Of a stretch of 64,000 bases of DNA, positions 1-8,438 are shown piece by piece; the stretch's first letter is position 1, and each line of letters begins with the position of its first letter. Origin of the DNA: Eutrophocola sp963925675 (lineage in GTDB: Bacteria > Pseudomonadota > Gammaproteobacteria > Pseudomonadales > Pseudohongiellaceae); assembly GCA_963925675.1 (NCBI GenBank), contig CAWUSW010000009.1, positions 18,251-82,250 of the forward strand, given 5' to 3'. A program made the translations under genes and the position numbers. The notes beneath the pieces were generated by a model. It worked only from the letters and a program-made list of their open reading frames with translations, had not been told where the DNA came from and ran no database searches.

Positions 1-1
1 G

Positions 2-1270
2 CAGGCGAGCCGTTATGGCAATGCATACATGATTTCTGCTTTGCTGGCCAGCGGCGCCAGTCTTGATTTTGCCGAGCAAGGACTTGAGTCTACTCTTATG
101 GCTGCTGCACGTTCCGGCAGTGTCGACGCGGTAAAAGTGCTACTCGATGCTGGTGTTGATCCCAACAAAACTGAACCAATTGAAAATCAGACAGCGCTGA
201 TGTGGGCTACAGCAGAAGGTCATCATGATGTTGTTAGTACTCTTCTTGATGCCGGCGCCAATCCAAATATGCAAGCGCGAGTCTCAGAACTGACAAAACG
301 TAAAAACGCTGATTTTCCCTCCGGTGGATTTGCAGCCCTGCACTGGGCGGCGCGCAATGGGGACCAGGCAATGATCAAGCTGCTGCTTGATAATGGCGCC
401 GACATAAATGCAAAGAACGGTGATACTTCGACGCCTATGATGCTGGCGATTGTGAATGACCGTTTCGACATTGCCGCACTACTTCTAGAACTCGGTGCCG
501 ATGCGAATGATGGCTCCCTCTACTATATTACCGAGATGCGTGATGGCACTACGGATTGGCGGGCTAAGGATGGTACTGTATTTCGTGCAGACCATCGGAA
601 CGAACTCTCTGCACTTGATCTTACTAAGCTCTTGCTTGAAGCGGGCGCTGACCCTGACAAGCCATTTATTGGGCAGATGCATAACACGTCGATGTGTTGT
701 GACATTAAATCCATTGAATCACCTTTCTACAGAGCCGCCAAAGCAGCGGATGTTGCAGGCATTGAAATGATGCTGGCGTATGGCGCAGATTCAAATTGGA
801 AACCTGCAACCGAGACGAGATATGTGGGTATCGATGAAGATGAAGAGATTGTTAGCAGAACTGCGCTTATGGTCGCCATTACTGGTGGCAAGGGCGTGGG
901 TGTTTCAGGTGGCCCCAATGATTTGAGATATGGACCACCGCCATTTCGCGAAGAAGGCTTACGTGATCCGAAGGAAGCCGTCAAATTGCTTCTGGAGGCT
1001 GGTGCAGATGTAAACGTTCCAGGTCCGGATAATGTCACAGCTCTGCACATTGCCGCTGAAGCGGGAGAGCTAGATATTGTCTATGCACTCGTCGCCCAGG
1101 GCGCGTTCTTTGATGCGAAAAACGCTGATGGCAAGACTCCATTGGAGCTGGTCGAGAATGAGCCCCCTAAAACAGGAATACCCGGATTTTTCTTTCAGGA
1201 ACCCCAGGCGCAACCGATTGAAATTGCTGCAGTATTAAAGCAGCTGGCAGAAGAGGGTCGCGTTCAATGA
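2..1270 (+). CDS. Ankyrin-repeat protein, 5' end cut by window edge
   Basis: The reading frame is open to the first bases of the window, and codons before the first ATG (position 29) still read like an ankyrin repeat, so the true N-terminus, including any signal peptide, lies outside. About eight ankyrin units are visible, with hallmarks such as TALMWATAEGHHDVV, ALHWAARNGDQAMIKLLLD and TALHIAAEAGELDIV, each ending in a D/N-G-A-D-x-N type turn. Ankyrin arrays bind proteins; nothing points to catalysis. The stop overlaps the start of the next gene (ATGA), indicating translational coupling with the DUF1592 haem protein and then the DUF1552 protein. A partner or scaffold role for those two is inference. 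The fold is certain, the function unknown. Confidence 0.9.
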   Translation, partial: QASRYGNAYMISALLASGASLDFAEQGLESTLMAAARSGSVDAVKVLLDAGVDPNKTEPIENQTALMWATAEGHHDVVSTLLDAGANPNMQARVSELTKRKNADFPSGGFAALHWAARNGDQAMIKLLLDNGADINAKNGDTSTPMMLAIVNDRFDIAALLLELGADANDGSLYYITEMRDGTTDWRAKDGTVFRADHRNELSALDLTKLLLEAGADPDKPFIGQMHNTSMCCDIKSIESPFYRAAKAADVAGIEMMLAYGADSNWKPATETRYVGIDEDEEIVSRTALMVAITGGKGVGVSGGPNDLRYGPPPFREEGLRDPKEAVKLLLEAGADVNVPGPDNVTALHIAAEAGELDIVYALVAQGAFFDAKNADGKTPLELVENEPPKTGIPGFFFQEPQAQPIEIAAVLKQLAEEGRVQ

Positions 1271-3690
1271 AGAAGTGGATTTATGCGACAGGAGTCGGCA
1301 TTGCTTCTTTTTGTGGCGCAGCCGGTGCTGCAGAACCGGAAGAGTTACTGGCACAGCAGTGGTCGATGATCGAAACCTACTGTACCGAATGTCACAACTA
1401 TGACGAATTCCGGGGTGGACTGTCATTTGAAGGGCTTGGACCTGAAGATGTGCATGCTAACCCGGTAGTATGGGAAGAAGCGCTTCGCAAGCTTAAGATC
1501 AAGGCCATGCCTCCGCGTAAACAGGAGCAGCCAAGTGCTGCGATGCGCGCGAATTTTATTGCAACACTTGAAAATACACTGGATGCGGCGGCGATCAACG
1601 AGCCTTATGCTGGAACGACGACCATCCACCGGCTAAACCGGGCTGAATATTCCAATGTCATCCGCGATTTATTCGGAATGGAAATTGATCTCACAGAACT
1701 ACTGCCTAGCGACGGCGGTGATTTTGGTTTCGATAACATTGCAGAACTCCTGCGCACTTCTCCATTATTGCTGGATCGCTACATGACGGTAGCATTGCGG
1801 GTTGCCGATATGGCCCTCGGCAATGCAGAGGCGCCAGTGAGCGTTAAAACCTACCAAATACCTTTCGATACCACACAGGATAAGCACCTTGAAGGCATGC
1901 CGATTGGTACCCGCGGCGGCGTAAGTGCCACCCATTATTTTCCGGCAGATGCAGAGTACATTTTTTCAGCGCGACCCCTTCAGGGCGTAGCGGAAGGCTA
2001 TTTTGGTATTGAAGGTCATGATCGTCCTCATGAATTCCTGATTTTTGTGGACGGTGAAATTGTGTACTCCAGTGAAATAGGCGGGCCGGAAGATCATACT
2101 GTCAGCGTCGAACAGGGCTTCTATGATGTAATTCCCATCATTGATGAAAAACTGACTTCTGCCAAGATTCCTATTAAAGCAGGTCCCCATGAAGTGATGT
2201 TCACCTGGCGTGAGCGCAACGCCGTGGAACAAAATTCATGGCAGCCGGTGTTACGGGATTCTCTTGAAATCCATAATCCTTCGGGTAAACCTCGTCTGGA
2301 GAAGGCACAAATAGAAGGCCCCTATAACGCCACCGGTGTTAGCGATATGGCCACTCGAGAGCAGGTGCTGGTGTGCCAGCCAAAAATGGCTTCTGAAGAA
2401 GATGCATGTGCGAAAGAAGTCCTTACCAACCTCGCTCGTCGTGCCTTTCGCCGTTCAGTCACTGAAGCCGACATCGCAGCCCCATTGGCTTTCTACAACA
2501 ATGAACGTGCCATTGGCGGGGACTTTGATCGTGGCATTCGCACTGCAGTTGCCCGTATGATCGTCAGCCCGTTTTTCCTTTTCCGTGTTGAAACCGATGC
2601 CTCAGATACCCCGGCAGGTTCAGATCAGGCAGTTACAGGCTTTGAATTAGCCTCGCGCTTGTCTTTCTTTTTATGGTCGTCCATGCCTGATGATGAGCTC
2701 CTTGACCTGGCCGAGAATGGGGAAATAGATAGTCCCGAGATTCGTGATGCACAGGTGCACCGCATGCTTTCCGATTCCCGTTCTGACTCTTTTCTGCAGA
2801 ATTTTGTCGGCCAATGGCTGCAACTGCGCAATCTTGAAAAGGGCGCGCGACCGGACCTGTTGATGTTCCCTGATTTTGATGACAATTTGCGCCAGGCCTT
2901 CCGGCAAGAGACAGAGATGCTGTTTGCCTATGTGTTACGTGAAAATCGTCCCGTGCATGAGCTGCTGACAGCGAACTACACTTTCGTTAATGAGCGCCTG
3001 GCCAGACACTATGGTATTGATGGTGTTTACGGAGCCCGGTTCCGCAAAGTGAATTTGCAGGATTCCAACCGCTGGGGCCTGTTTGGCCATGGCAGTCTGT
3101 TATCACTGACTTCAGCAGCCAGCCGTACCTCACCGATTATGCGTGGCAAATTCATCCTGACTGAATTCTGGAACAATCCACCACCTGCCGCGCCAGCAAA
3201 TGTGCCTGCTCTCGAGGCGAGTGAATTACATGATCGCCCTACAACAGTGCGTGAGCAGCTCGAAAGACATCGTGCTGATCCGGCCTGTGCTGCCTGTCAT
3301 GATTTTATTGATCCAGTGGGATTTGCTCTGGAAAACTTCGATGTTGACGGCTCATGGCGTGATACAAGCAGCGAGGGCCTTGCGCTTGATACCTCTGGCA
3401 TCCTGCTGGATGGTACTCCTGTCGATGGTCCACGTGCGCTGCGAGAAGCGCTGGTCAAGGATCCTGAGCTATTTGCTAGCACCATCACTGAAAAACTACT
3501 AGTATATTCACTTGGTCGTGGTCTCGAGCCTAGGGATATGCCGGTGGTACGAGCCATTGTGAAGAATTCGGCTGAGAAGAATTACAGCTTGATGTCTATT
3601 GTTTTGGGGATTGTAGACAGTTATCCATTTTTAATGCGAACCAACAGTTCATCTTTAAACATCAGTACCTTTGCAAACACGGGGGAGTAA
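1267..3690 (+). CDS. Exported DUF1592/DUF1588/DUF1585-family haem protein
   Basis: 807 residues. An N-terminal signal peptide (MKKWIYATGVGIASFCGAAGA) is followed by a cytochrome-c-like haem motif CTECH near residue 42. Then come the modules of planctomycete-type secreted proteins: DUF1587 (HRLNRAEYSNVIRDLFG, about 120-180), DUF1595/DUF1592 (AFRRSVTEADI to FVGQWLQLRNL, about 390-520), DUF1588 (NYTFVNERLARHYGI, about 565-660) and DUF1585 near the C-terminus. A second CxxCH (CAACHDFIDPVGFALENFD) sits in the DUF1588 region. The family has no well-established biochemical role; the haem motifs and export suggest periplasmic electron transfer. It overlaps the ankyrin gene by 4 bp and is followed 3 bp later by the DUF1552 gene, so the three form one operon. 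Confidence 0.9.
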   Translation: MKKWIYATGVGIASFCGAAGAAEPEELLAQQWSMIETYCTECHNYDEFRGGLSFEGLGPEDVHANPVVWEEALRKLKIKAMPPRKQEQPSAAMRANFIATLENTLDAAAINEPYAGTTTIHRLNRAEYSNVIRDLFGMEIDLTELLPSDGGDFGFDNIAELLRTSPLLLDRYMTVALRVADMALGNAEAPVSVKTYQIPFDTTQDKHLEGMPIGTRGGVSATHYFPADAEYIFSARPLQGVAEGYFGIEGHDRPHEFLIFVDGEIVYSSEIGGPEDHTVSVEQGFYDVIPIIDEKLTSAKIPIKAGPHEVMFTWRERNAVEQNSWQPVLRDSLEIHNPSGKPRLEKAQIEGPYNATGVSDMATREQVLVCQPKMASEEDACAKEVLTNLARRAFRRSVTEADIAAPLAFYNNERAIGGDFDRGIRTAVARMIVSPFFLFRVETDASDTPAGSDQAVTGFELASRLSFFLWSSMPDDELLDLAENGEIDSPEIRDAQVHRMLSDSRSDSFLQNFVGQWLQLRNLEKGARPDLLMFPDFDDNLRQAFRQETEMLFAYVLRENRPVHELLTANYTFVNERLARHYGIDGVYGARFRKVNLQDSNRWGLFGHGSLLSLTSAASRTSPIMRGKFILTEFWNNPPPAAPANVPALEASELHDRPTTVREQLERHRADPACAACHDFIDPVGFALENFDVDGSWRDTSSEGLALDTSGILLDGTPVDGPRALREALVKDPELFASTITEKLLVYSLGRGLEPRDMPVVRAIVKNSAEKNYSLMSIVLGIVDSYPFLMRTNSSSLNISTFANTGE

Positions 3691-3693
3691 CAA

Positions 3694-5028
3694 ATGTTTA
3701 TTTCGAAAAAACACCTGAGTCGTCGGGCACTTTTAAGAGGGGCTGGCGTAGCAATGTCACTGCCTTTACTTGATGCAATGGTTCCAGCGGTAACTGCACA
3801 GTCAGCTACGGCTGCTGCCGAGAAACTTCGTTTTGGTAGTGTTTATGTACCCAATGGTATTTTCCCGGGTCACTGGCATCCGGAACAAGTAGGAAAAGAC
3901 TTCGAGTTCAATCGGATTATGAAGCCGATAGAACCATTCCGAAAATATGTCACCACCATAAGTAATCTTAAATCTCCTGAAGGTCGCCAGGATATGGGCG
4001 GTATTCATATGGGGGCCAGTTCCGCATTTCTGAATGGTTCAGGCCCGCTCAGTGAAAATGGCGATTTCAATGAACTGCGTTCCAAGAAAACCATCGACCA
4101 GCACATCGCCGATGCCATCGCTGGCGATACGCCACTACGTTCCCTTGAGGTTGGTACCGAAGACATGGGTACTTCAGCCGGGGCTTGCGATAATTATCCG
4201 TGCATGTATTTCAACACTCTCTCCTGGTATGACGATCAAAGCCCGCTGCCTGTGGCAGTGTCTCCCCAGGTGACCTTCGAGCGCATGTTTGGCGATCCAG
4301 GCACCCCGGAACAGCGCCTGCGTCGTCTGGCAACCAAGGAAAGCATGCTTGATTCGATTCTGGACGAGAGCAATCGTCTCGATAGCATGCTGGGTGCCGG
4401 TGACCGTGCATTGCTGGATGAGTACATGACCAATATCCGCCGGATTGAGGCGCAGATCCAGAGATTGTCCTCACGCTCCAGTGTGATTGCGAACACCACT
4501 GGTGGTCCGGTTGGCATTCCTGATGATTTCGATCAGCACATGACCCTGACTTATGATCTGATGCGCCTCGCCTATCAGGGCGACATGACCCGCGTGTTCA
4601 GTTTCCTGACCGGGCATGAGGCCACTGGCCGCAGCTATGCACACATTGGTGTGAACGAGCCTCATCACAATGTTACGCATCACAAGAACACTGAAGAAAG
4701 CCTCGACAAATATGCGAAGATCACCACCTACCAGATGCAGAAGTTTGCCGAGTTCGTTACATCGCTTGCTGAAACTCCGGATGGTGACGGCTCGCTGCTT
4801 GATTCAACCCTGCTGTATTTCGGTGCCGGCATGAGCAACGGTTTGTTGCACGACCGACATAACGTTCCAGCATTGCTGGTGGGTGGTGCTAATGGCCGAA
4901 TTGAAGGCAACCGCCATATTCAGGCCACCAAGGATGAACCTACCTCTAACCTGTTACTCGGTATCGCTGATGTGATGGGCGCCGAAGTCGAGACCATTGG
5001 TATCGCAACCAATAGATTGACTGTGTAG
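3694..5028 (+). CDS. Tat-exported DUF1552 protein
   Basis: 444 residues with a twin-arginine leader (SRRALLRGAGVAMSLPLL), so probably exported folded, perhaps with a metal or cofactor. The body matches DUF1552, a relative of DUF1501/sulfatase-like proteins: SVYVPNGIFPGHWHPE near residue 50, histidine-rich NEPHHNVTHHKN near 325, and YFGAGMSNGLLHDRHNVPALL near 375-395. The histidines look like metal ligands, but no activity is established for the family. A GGGGGAG Shine-Dalgarno lies just before the ATG, immediately after the DUF1592 stop. DUF1592 and DUF1552 genes are commonly paired, so joint action on the same substrate is a fair inference. Confidence 0.9.
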   Translation: MFISKKHLSRRALLRGAGVAMSLPLLDAMVPAVTAQSATAAAEKLRFGSVYVPNGIFPGHWHPEQVGKDFEFNRIMKPIEPFRKYVTTISNLKSPEGRQDMGGIHMGASSAFLNGSGPLSENGDFNELRSKKTIDQHIADAIAGDTPLRSLEVGTEDMGTSAGACDNYPCMYFNTLSWYDDQSPLPVAVSPQVTFERMFGDPGTPEQRLRRLATKESMLDSILDESNRLDSMLGAGDRALLDEYMTNIRRIEAQIQRLSSRSSVIANTTGGPVGIPDDFDQHMTLTYDLMRLAYQGDMTRVFSFLTGHEATGRSYAHIGVNEPHHNVTHHKNTEESLDKYAKITTYQMQKFAEFVTSLAETPDGDGSLLDSTLLYFGAGMSNGLLHDRHNVPALLVGGANGRIEGNRHIQATKDEPTSNLLLGIADVMGAEVETIGIATNRLTV

Positions 5029-5083
5029 GCGATTAAGTGAAGGTTTCATCAGCACGGTAAGCAGGTCTTGTTGAGACGAAGTT

Positions 5084-5120
5084 AAAAAACGGTGACATTA
5101 AATATGGCACCGTTTTTTTT
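5084..5120 (+). terminator. Rho-independent terminator after the DUF1552 gene
   Basis: An 11-bp stem AAAAAACGGTG / CACCGTTTTTT with a 13-nt loop ends in a run of eight T. It closes the ankyrin-DUF1592-DUF1552 operon and separates it from the PQQ dehydrogenase gene. The A-rich 5' arm could also let it work on the opposite strand. Confidence 0.85.
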
Positions 5121-5229
5121 GCCATAATTGTTTTAATCCTGCTGTTCCTCTCCTTCCGGGCTGTATTTTTCTTTCCCATTACCCCTATACTCACGGCACG
5201 ATCTGACAAATGCTTTAAGGGGGATTTAT

Positions 5230-7335
5230 ATGCCGGGTATTAATGGCATTCAATGCACACTGACGTTTATTGTTTTAGGAATACTGACGACGACCGTATA
5301 TTCCCAGGATAGAACTGAGGAATGGGAATCAGTCTCCAACGAGCGCCTGCACGCCCCTGAAGCTGGCGACTGGATGAGTTATCGCCGTACCTATGACGTC
5401 ACCGGGTTTAGTCCCCTTGATGAGATTAACCGGCGCAATGTGGATGACTTGCGCTCTGTCTGGACCTATTCCATGAGTGATGGCTCACGTTGGCTTGCTA
5501 CCCCAATAGTGGCCAACGGGCTTATGTATATCGGTGAAGGCACAGGCCGCATTCTGGCGCTGGATGCGGTAAACGGCGAACTGGTCTGGAGTCATACGCG
5601 GACCTTTCCTGACGATATTGCCCTGTCTGAAGCCAACCGCCGTTTTCGTGGCGTGTCTATTTATGGCGACACTATTTACTGGGGTACTTCTGACAGTTAT
5701 CTGATAGCACTGGATGCACGCACGGGAGAACAGCGTTGGGAGAGCAAGACAGCTGATTATCGGGACGGGGAAGGCCATGCCCATCCACCGTTAATCGCAA
5801 ACGGGAAAATTTTCCTGGGTATGTCCGGTGGTGATTTTGCTGCACGTGGCTCGCTCAAGGCGCTGGATGCACAGACCGGTGAAATTCTGTGGACCTTCTA
5901 TACCATCCCCGGTCCTGATGATCCCGGGGCCGAGACCTGGAATTGGGATACCGAATACCCACCGGCCGGGGCCGCTACCTGGAACACTATCAGTTTTGAT
6001 CCCGAGCTTAATCTGGTTTACGCACCCACTGGCCAGCCTGCGCCCTGGACCACAACACCGGAAGGCCATGGCGATGCCTTGTACGCTAATAGTGTTATTG
6101 CTATAGATGCTGATAGCGGCGAGCTGCGCTGGCACTATCAACTGGTGCCCGAGGACAACTGGGATCGTGCCACCTATGAAAGCATGCTGGTGGATCTCGA
6201 GATTGATGGCAGGATGCGCAAGGCGCTGATCCAGCACGGCAAGATCGGCTGGGCAGTTGTGCTTGATAGGGAAAGCGGTGAATTCCTGCATGCCTTCCGT
6301 ACGGCTTATGACAATACGATTACCGGCTGGACTGAAGAAGGCAGGCCGATATATAACCCGGACACTGTGCCGCAGCCCGAGGATGTGGATTCGGGCAAAG
6401 TGTTTCAGGTGTGCCCCCATCCCCATGGCGCACGTAACCTCAACGCCCCCAGCTTCAGTTCTGAAACAGGCCTCTATTATTTGGGTGTTAACAACTCATG
6501 CATGAACGCGATTGTGGTGACGCCGATCAGGCATTCGCGCTTTGGTCTGACCGGGACAACCTATACACCATCGCTGGCACCAGGTTATGACTTTGTCGGT
6601 GAATTCGTGGCATTTGATCCAGTGGCGGGTACGCGTGAATGGGTGTGGCAACCCCAAAGTGGTGCACCGATGACGGCTTCGGCCTTGTCCACTGGCGGGG
6701 GTATTGTTTTCGGTGGTACTGCCGACCGGCAATTCTTTGCACTGAACGACAAAAATGGCCGATTGTTGTGGCAGACACGACTCAATGGCGATATTTCAGG
6801 TGCGCCAATTAGCTATGAAATAGACGGCAAGCAGTATATCGCCATTACTGCTGGCGGTTTGGCTGCACAAACCGGCACTTTAGGCCGACTGGTTGATGTG
6901 GATGTGACTCAGGGTGCCGGGGTGATCTGGGTATTTGCCTTGCCGGAACGAAACCCAACTCAGGTGCCACGTCCGGTGAGGGCAGAGGTTGCGACTATTT
7001 CGGTTTCCGAGGGAGTATTCAGTACCACCCAGCTTGCCCGCGGCGCCCGTGTTTTTGCCCAGAACTGTAGTGAGTGTCATGCCGCAGAAAATTATTCGGG
7101 GCAAAGTCTTCAGGCCAAATGGGGGAGTTTCTCGCTAGGCGATATCTACCAGGATATTTCCCTGTCCATGCCCCCGGTAAATCCGGGTGGACTGTCCCCG
7201 GAAGATTACGCCAGCATTGTTGCCTACCTGCTCAGTGAGTCAGGTTATCTGCCCGGTGATGAAACGGCAATTTTGCCAGGTGACAGATTTCAGCTGCAAC
7301 GTTACGTGATCGATATTCCCGGATTGATTTATTGA
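5230..7335 (+). CDS. Periplasmic PQQ-dependent dehydrogenase with C-terminal cytochrome c
   Basis: 701 residues: a signal peptide (about 1-25), an eight-bladed quinoprotein beta-propeller with repeated W-docking strands such as ALDAVNGELVWSHTR, ALDARTGEQRWESKT and ALDAQTGEILWTF (about 70-590), then a short cytochrome c domain with CSECHAAENY and a distal SMPPVNPG (about 600-690). This is the type II quinohaemoprotein plan, in which an alcohol- or sugar-oxidising propeller passes electrons to its own haem. The catalytic Asp is probably in DNWDRA. The usual metal-ligand motif TGNP reads TGQPAPW here. The start follows a GGGGG Shine-Dalgarno (5219-5223). The 3' end overlaps the convergent DUF2141 gene by 7 bp. 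The substrate cannot be read from sequence. Confidence 0.92.
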   Translation: MPGINGIQCTLTFIVLGILTTTVYSQDRTEEWESVSNERLHAPEAGDWMSYRRTYDVTGFSPLDEINRRNVDDLRSVWTYSMSDGSRWLATPIVANGLMYIGEGTGRILALDAVNGELVWSHTRTFPDDIALSEANRRFRGVSIYGDTIYWGTSDSYLIALDARTGEQRWESKTADYRDGEGHAHPPLIANGKIFLGMSGGDFAARGSLKALDAQTGEILWTFYTIPGPDDPGAETWNWDTEYPPAGAATWNTISFDPELNLVYAPTGQPAPWTTTPEGHGDALYANSVIAIDADSGELRWHYQLVPEDNWDRATYESMLVDLEIDGRMRKALIQHGKIGWAVVLDRESGEFLHAFRTAYDNTITGWTEEGRPIYNPDTVPQPEDVDSGKVFQVCPHPHGARNLNAPSFSSETGLYYLGVNNSCMNAIVVTPIRHSRFGLTGTTYTPSLAPGYDFVGEFVAFDPVAGTREWVWQPQSGAPMTASALSTGGGIVFGGTADRQFFALNDKNGRLLWQTRLNGDISGAPISYEIDGKQYIAITAGGLAAQTGTLGRLVDVDVTQGAGVIWVFALPERNPTQVPRPVRAEVATISVSEGVFSTTQLARGARVFAQNCSECHAAENYSGQSLQAKWGSFSLGDIYQDISLSMPPVNPGGLSPEDYASIVAYLLSESGYLPGDETAILPGDRFQLQRYVIDIPGLIY

Positions 7336-7790
7336 GCATCACCGAAGCGTACTGACATGCTGATGGATTCCGATAAAGTGAATACTGCATCTTTGTACCT
7401 GGGAGGACCAAAACGGGGTCTGGCATTATTGGATACGGCGACTTTTTCTTTGGGAATACCAAGAAACCCTGTTTTTAGTTCTCCATCACTGTCTTCATCA
7501 TAGATCACGGAAAATGCATAGGTCCCTGCATTTAGCTCGGGCAATACAAAAATGGCTTGCCCTTCATTATCGATGGAAGCCGTTAAAGAAATCATGGGCT
7601 CAGACAGAAAATTGTCTTCAGAATCGAAGAGATCAAAAAGGGCTTGTCCCTGACCGGGTTCTGCACCGCCAGCCTCAACAGTGAGAGTCAGATTACCCTG
7701 CTGTGCATAGGTGACTACTGACACTACACAAAGGCAGAAAAAGCTAAGTTTTCTAAAACCCGGATATGCTTTAAATGTTTGCCAGAACAT
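7329..7790 (-). CDS. DUF2141 family secreted protein
   Basis: About 153 residues from the ATG at 7790; a GTG two codons upstream (7796) is the alternative start. A signal peptide ends near VVSVVTYAQ, then the DUF2141 fold follows with the family's core ALFDLFDSEDNFL, NAGTYAFSVIYDEDSDGELKTGFLGIPKE and a phenylalanine/proline-rich C-terminus. Members are small exported beta-sandwich proteins of unknown role. The gene is convergent with, and overlaps by 7 bp, the PQQ dehydrogenase. It is divergent from arsC across a 156-bp AT-rich spacer. No co-regulation with the arsenic genes is visible. Confidence 0.85.
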   Translation of the reverse strand: MFWQTFKAYPGFRKLSFFCLCVVSVVTYAQQGNLTLTVEAGGAEPGQGQALFDLFDSEDNFLSEPMISLTASIDNEGQAIFVLPELNAGTYAFSVIYDEDSDGELKTGFLGIPKEKVAVSNNARPRFGPPRYKDAVFTLSESISMSVRFGDAQ

Positions 7791-7855
7791 TGCCACTTCT
7801 TTCTCATTTATTCAATTAAATAAAAAATAGCAGATTTGTACAATTTTCGTAAGAG

Positions 7856-7883
7856 TTGATAACCCGTATGAAAACTTAATAAT
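7856..7883 (+). promoter_or_regulatory. Candidate sigma-70 promoter for arsC-ACR3
   Basis: TTGATA (7856-7861) and AATAAT (7878-7883) are separated by 16 bp in the AT-rich spacer upstream of arsC. Both boxes are close to consensus. No start site is known and no ArsR operator was recognised. Confidence 0.35.
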
Positions 7884-7946
7884 TTTCGTTTAGTATCACA
7901 CCGGAATTAATTATCCAGGTCGGCATTGTTTGAAGGTTTGAATATT

Positions 7947-8420
7947 TTGATTAAAATACTTTTTATATGTACCCATAATCGTTGTCGCAGCATACTTGCT
8001 GAAGCAGTTGCCAAACACGTGGGTGCCGGGAAAATAATAGCAGCCAGTGCCGGCAGTGAGCCGGCAGGAAAAATTCACCCTCTGACCCTTGAGGCCTTAA
8101 AAGCTGCAGGGGTTTCTGTGGCTGGCTTACGCAGTAAATCCTGGCATGAACTTGAAGATTTTGCTGCAGATGTTGTTATTACTGTCTGCGATAATGCAGC
8201 AAATGAAACGTGCCCGGTCTGGTTGGGTAACACTAAAAAAGTGCATTGGGGGCTTGCAGACCCAAGTGCTCTGGAAGGAAGCGGGCATTCAGTGATGCTT
8301 GCCTTTCAGGACACTATCGATACTCTGATGAGCAGATTGAATAAAGCTGTTGGCATGATTGAGAGAGGAATTGATAAAGCTGTTGTTATTGATTCTTTAG
8401 TGACTCTTACAGAAAATTAA
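7947..8420 (+). CDS. arsC: Thioredoxin-type arsenate reductase (LMW phosphatase fold)
   Basis: 157 residues from the TTG at 7947 (164 from a TTG at 7926). The 7947 start gives the family-typical N-terminus MIKILFICTHNRCRS and follows GAAGG at 7932-7936. CTHNRCRS is the P-loop holding the nucleophilic Cys, and CDNAANETC supplies the two resolving cysteines with seven residues between them, as in the thioredoxin-coupled ArsC of plasmid pI258. It reduces arsenate to arsenite in the cytoplasm. The ACR3 arsenite exporter starts 18 bp downstream, so the pair is a minimal resistance operon. No arsR or arsH accompanies it here. A plain tyrosine phosphatase is less likely because the cysteine triad is complete. 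Confidence 0.9.
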   Translation: MIKILFICTHNRCRSILAEAVAKHVGAGKIIAASAGSEPAGKIHPLTLEALKAAGVSVAGLRSKSWHELEDFAADVVITVCDNAANETCPVWLGNTKKVHWGLADPSALEGSGHSVMLAFQDTIDTLMSRLNKAVGMIERGIDKAVVIDSLVTLTEN

Positions 8421-8438
8421 AATTATCAGGGAAAAAGT

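Noticed and set aside
5791..6426. Minus-strand 211-codon frame
   Set aside because: It lies wholly within the PQQ dehydrogenase gene, has no recognisable domain, and its composition fits a shadow frame.
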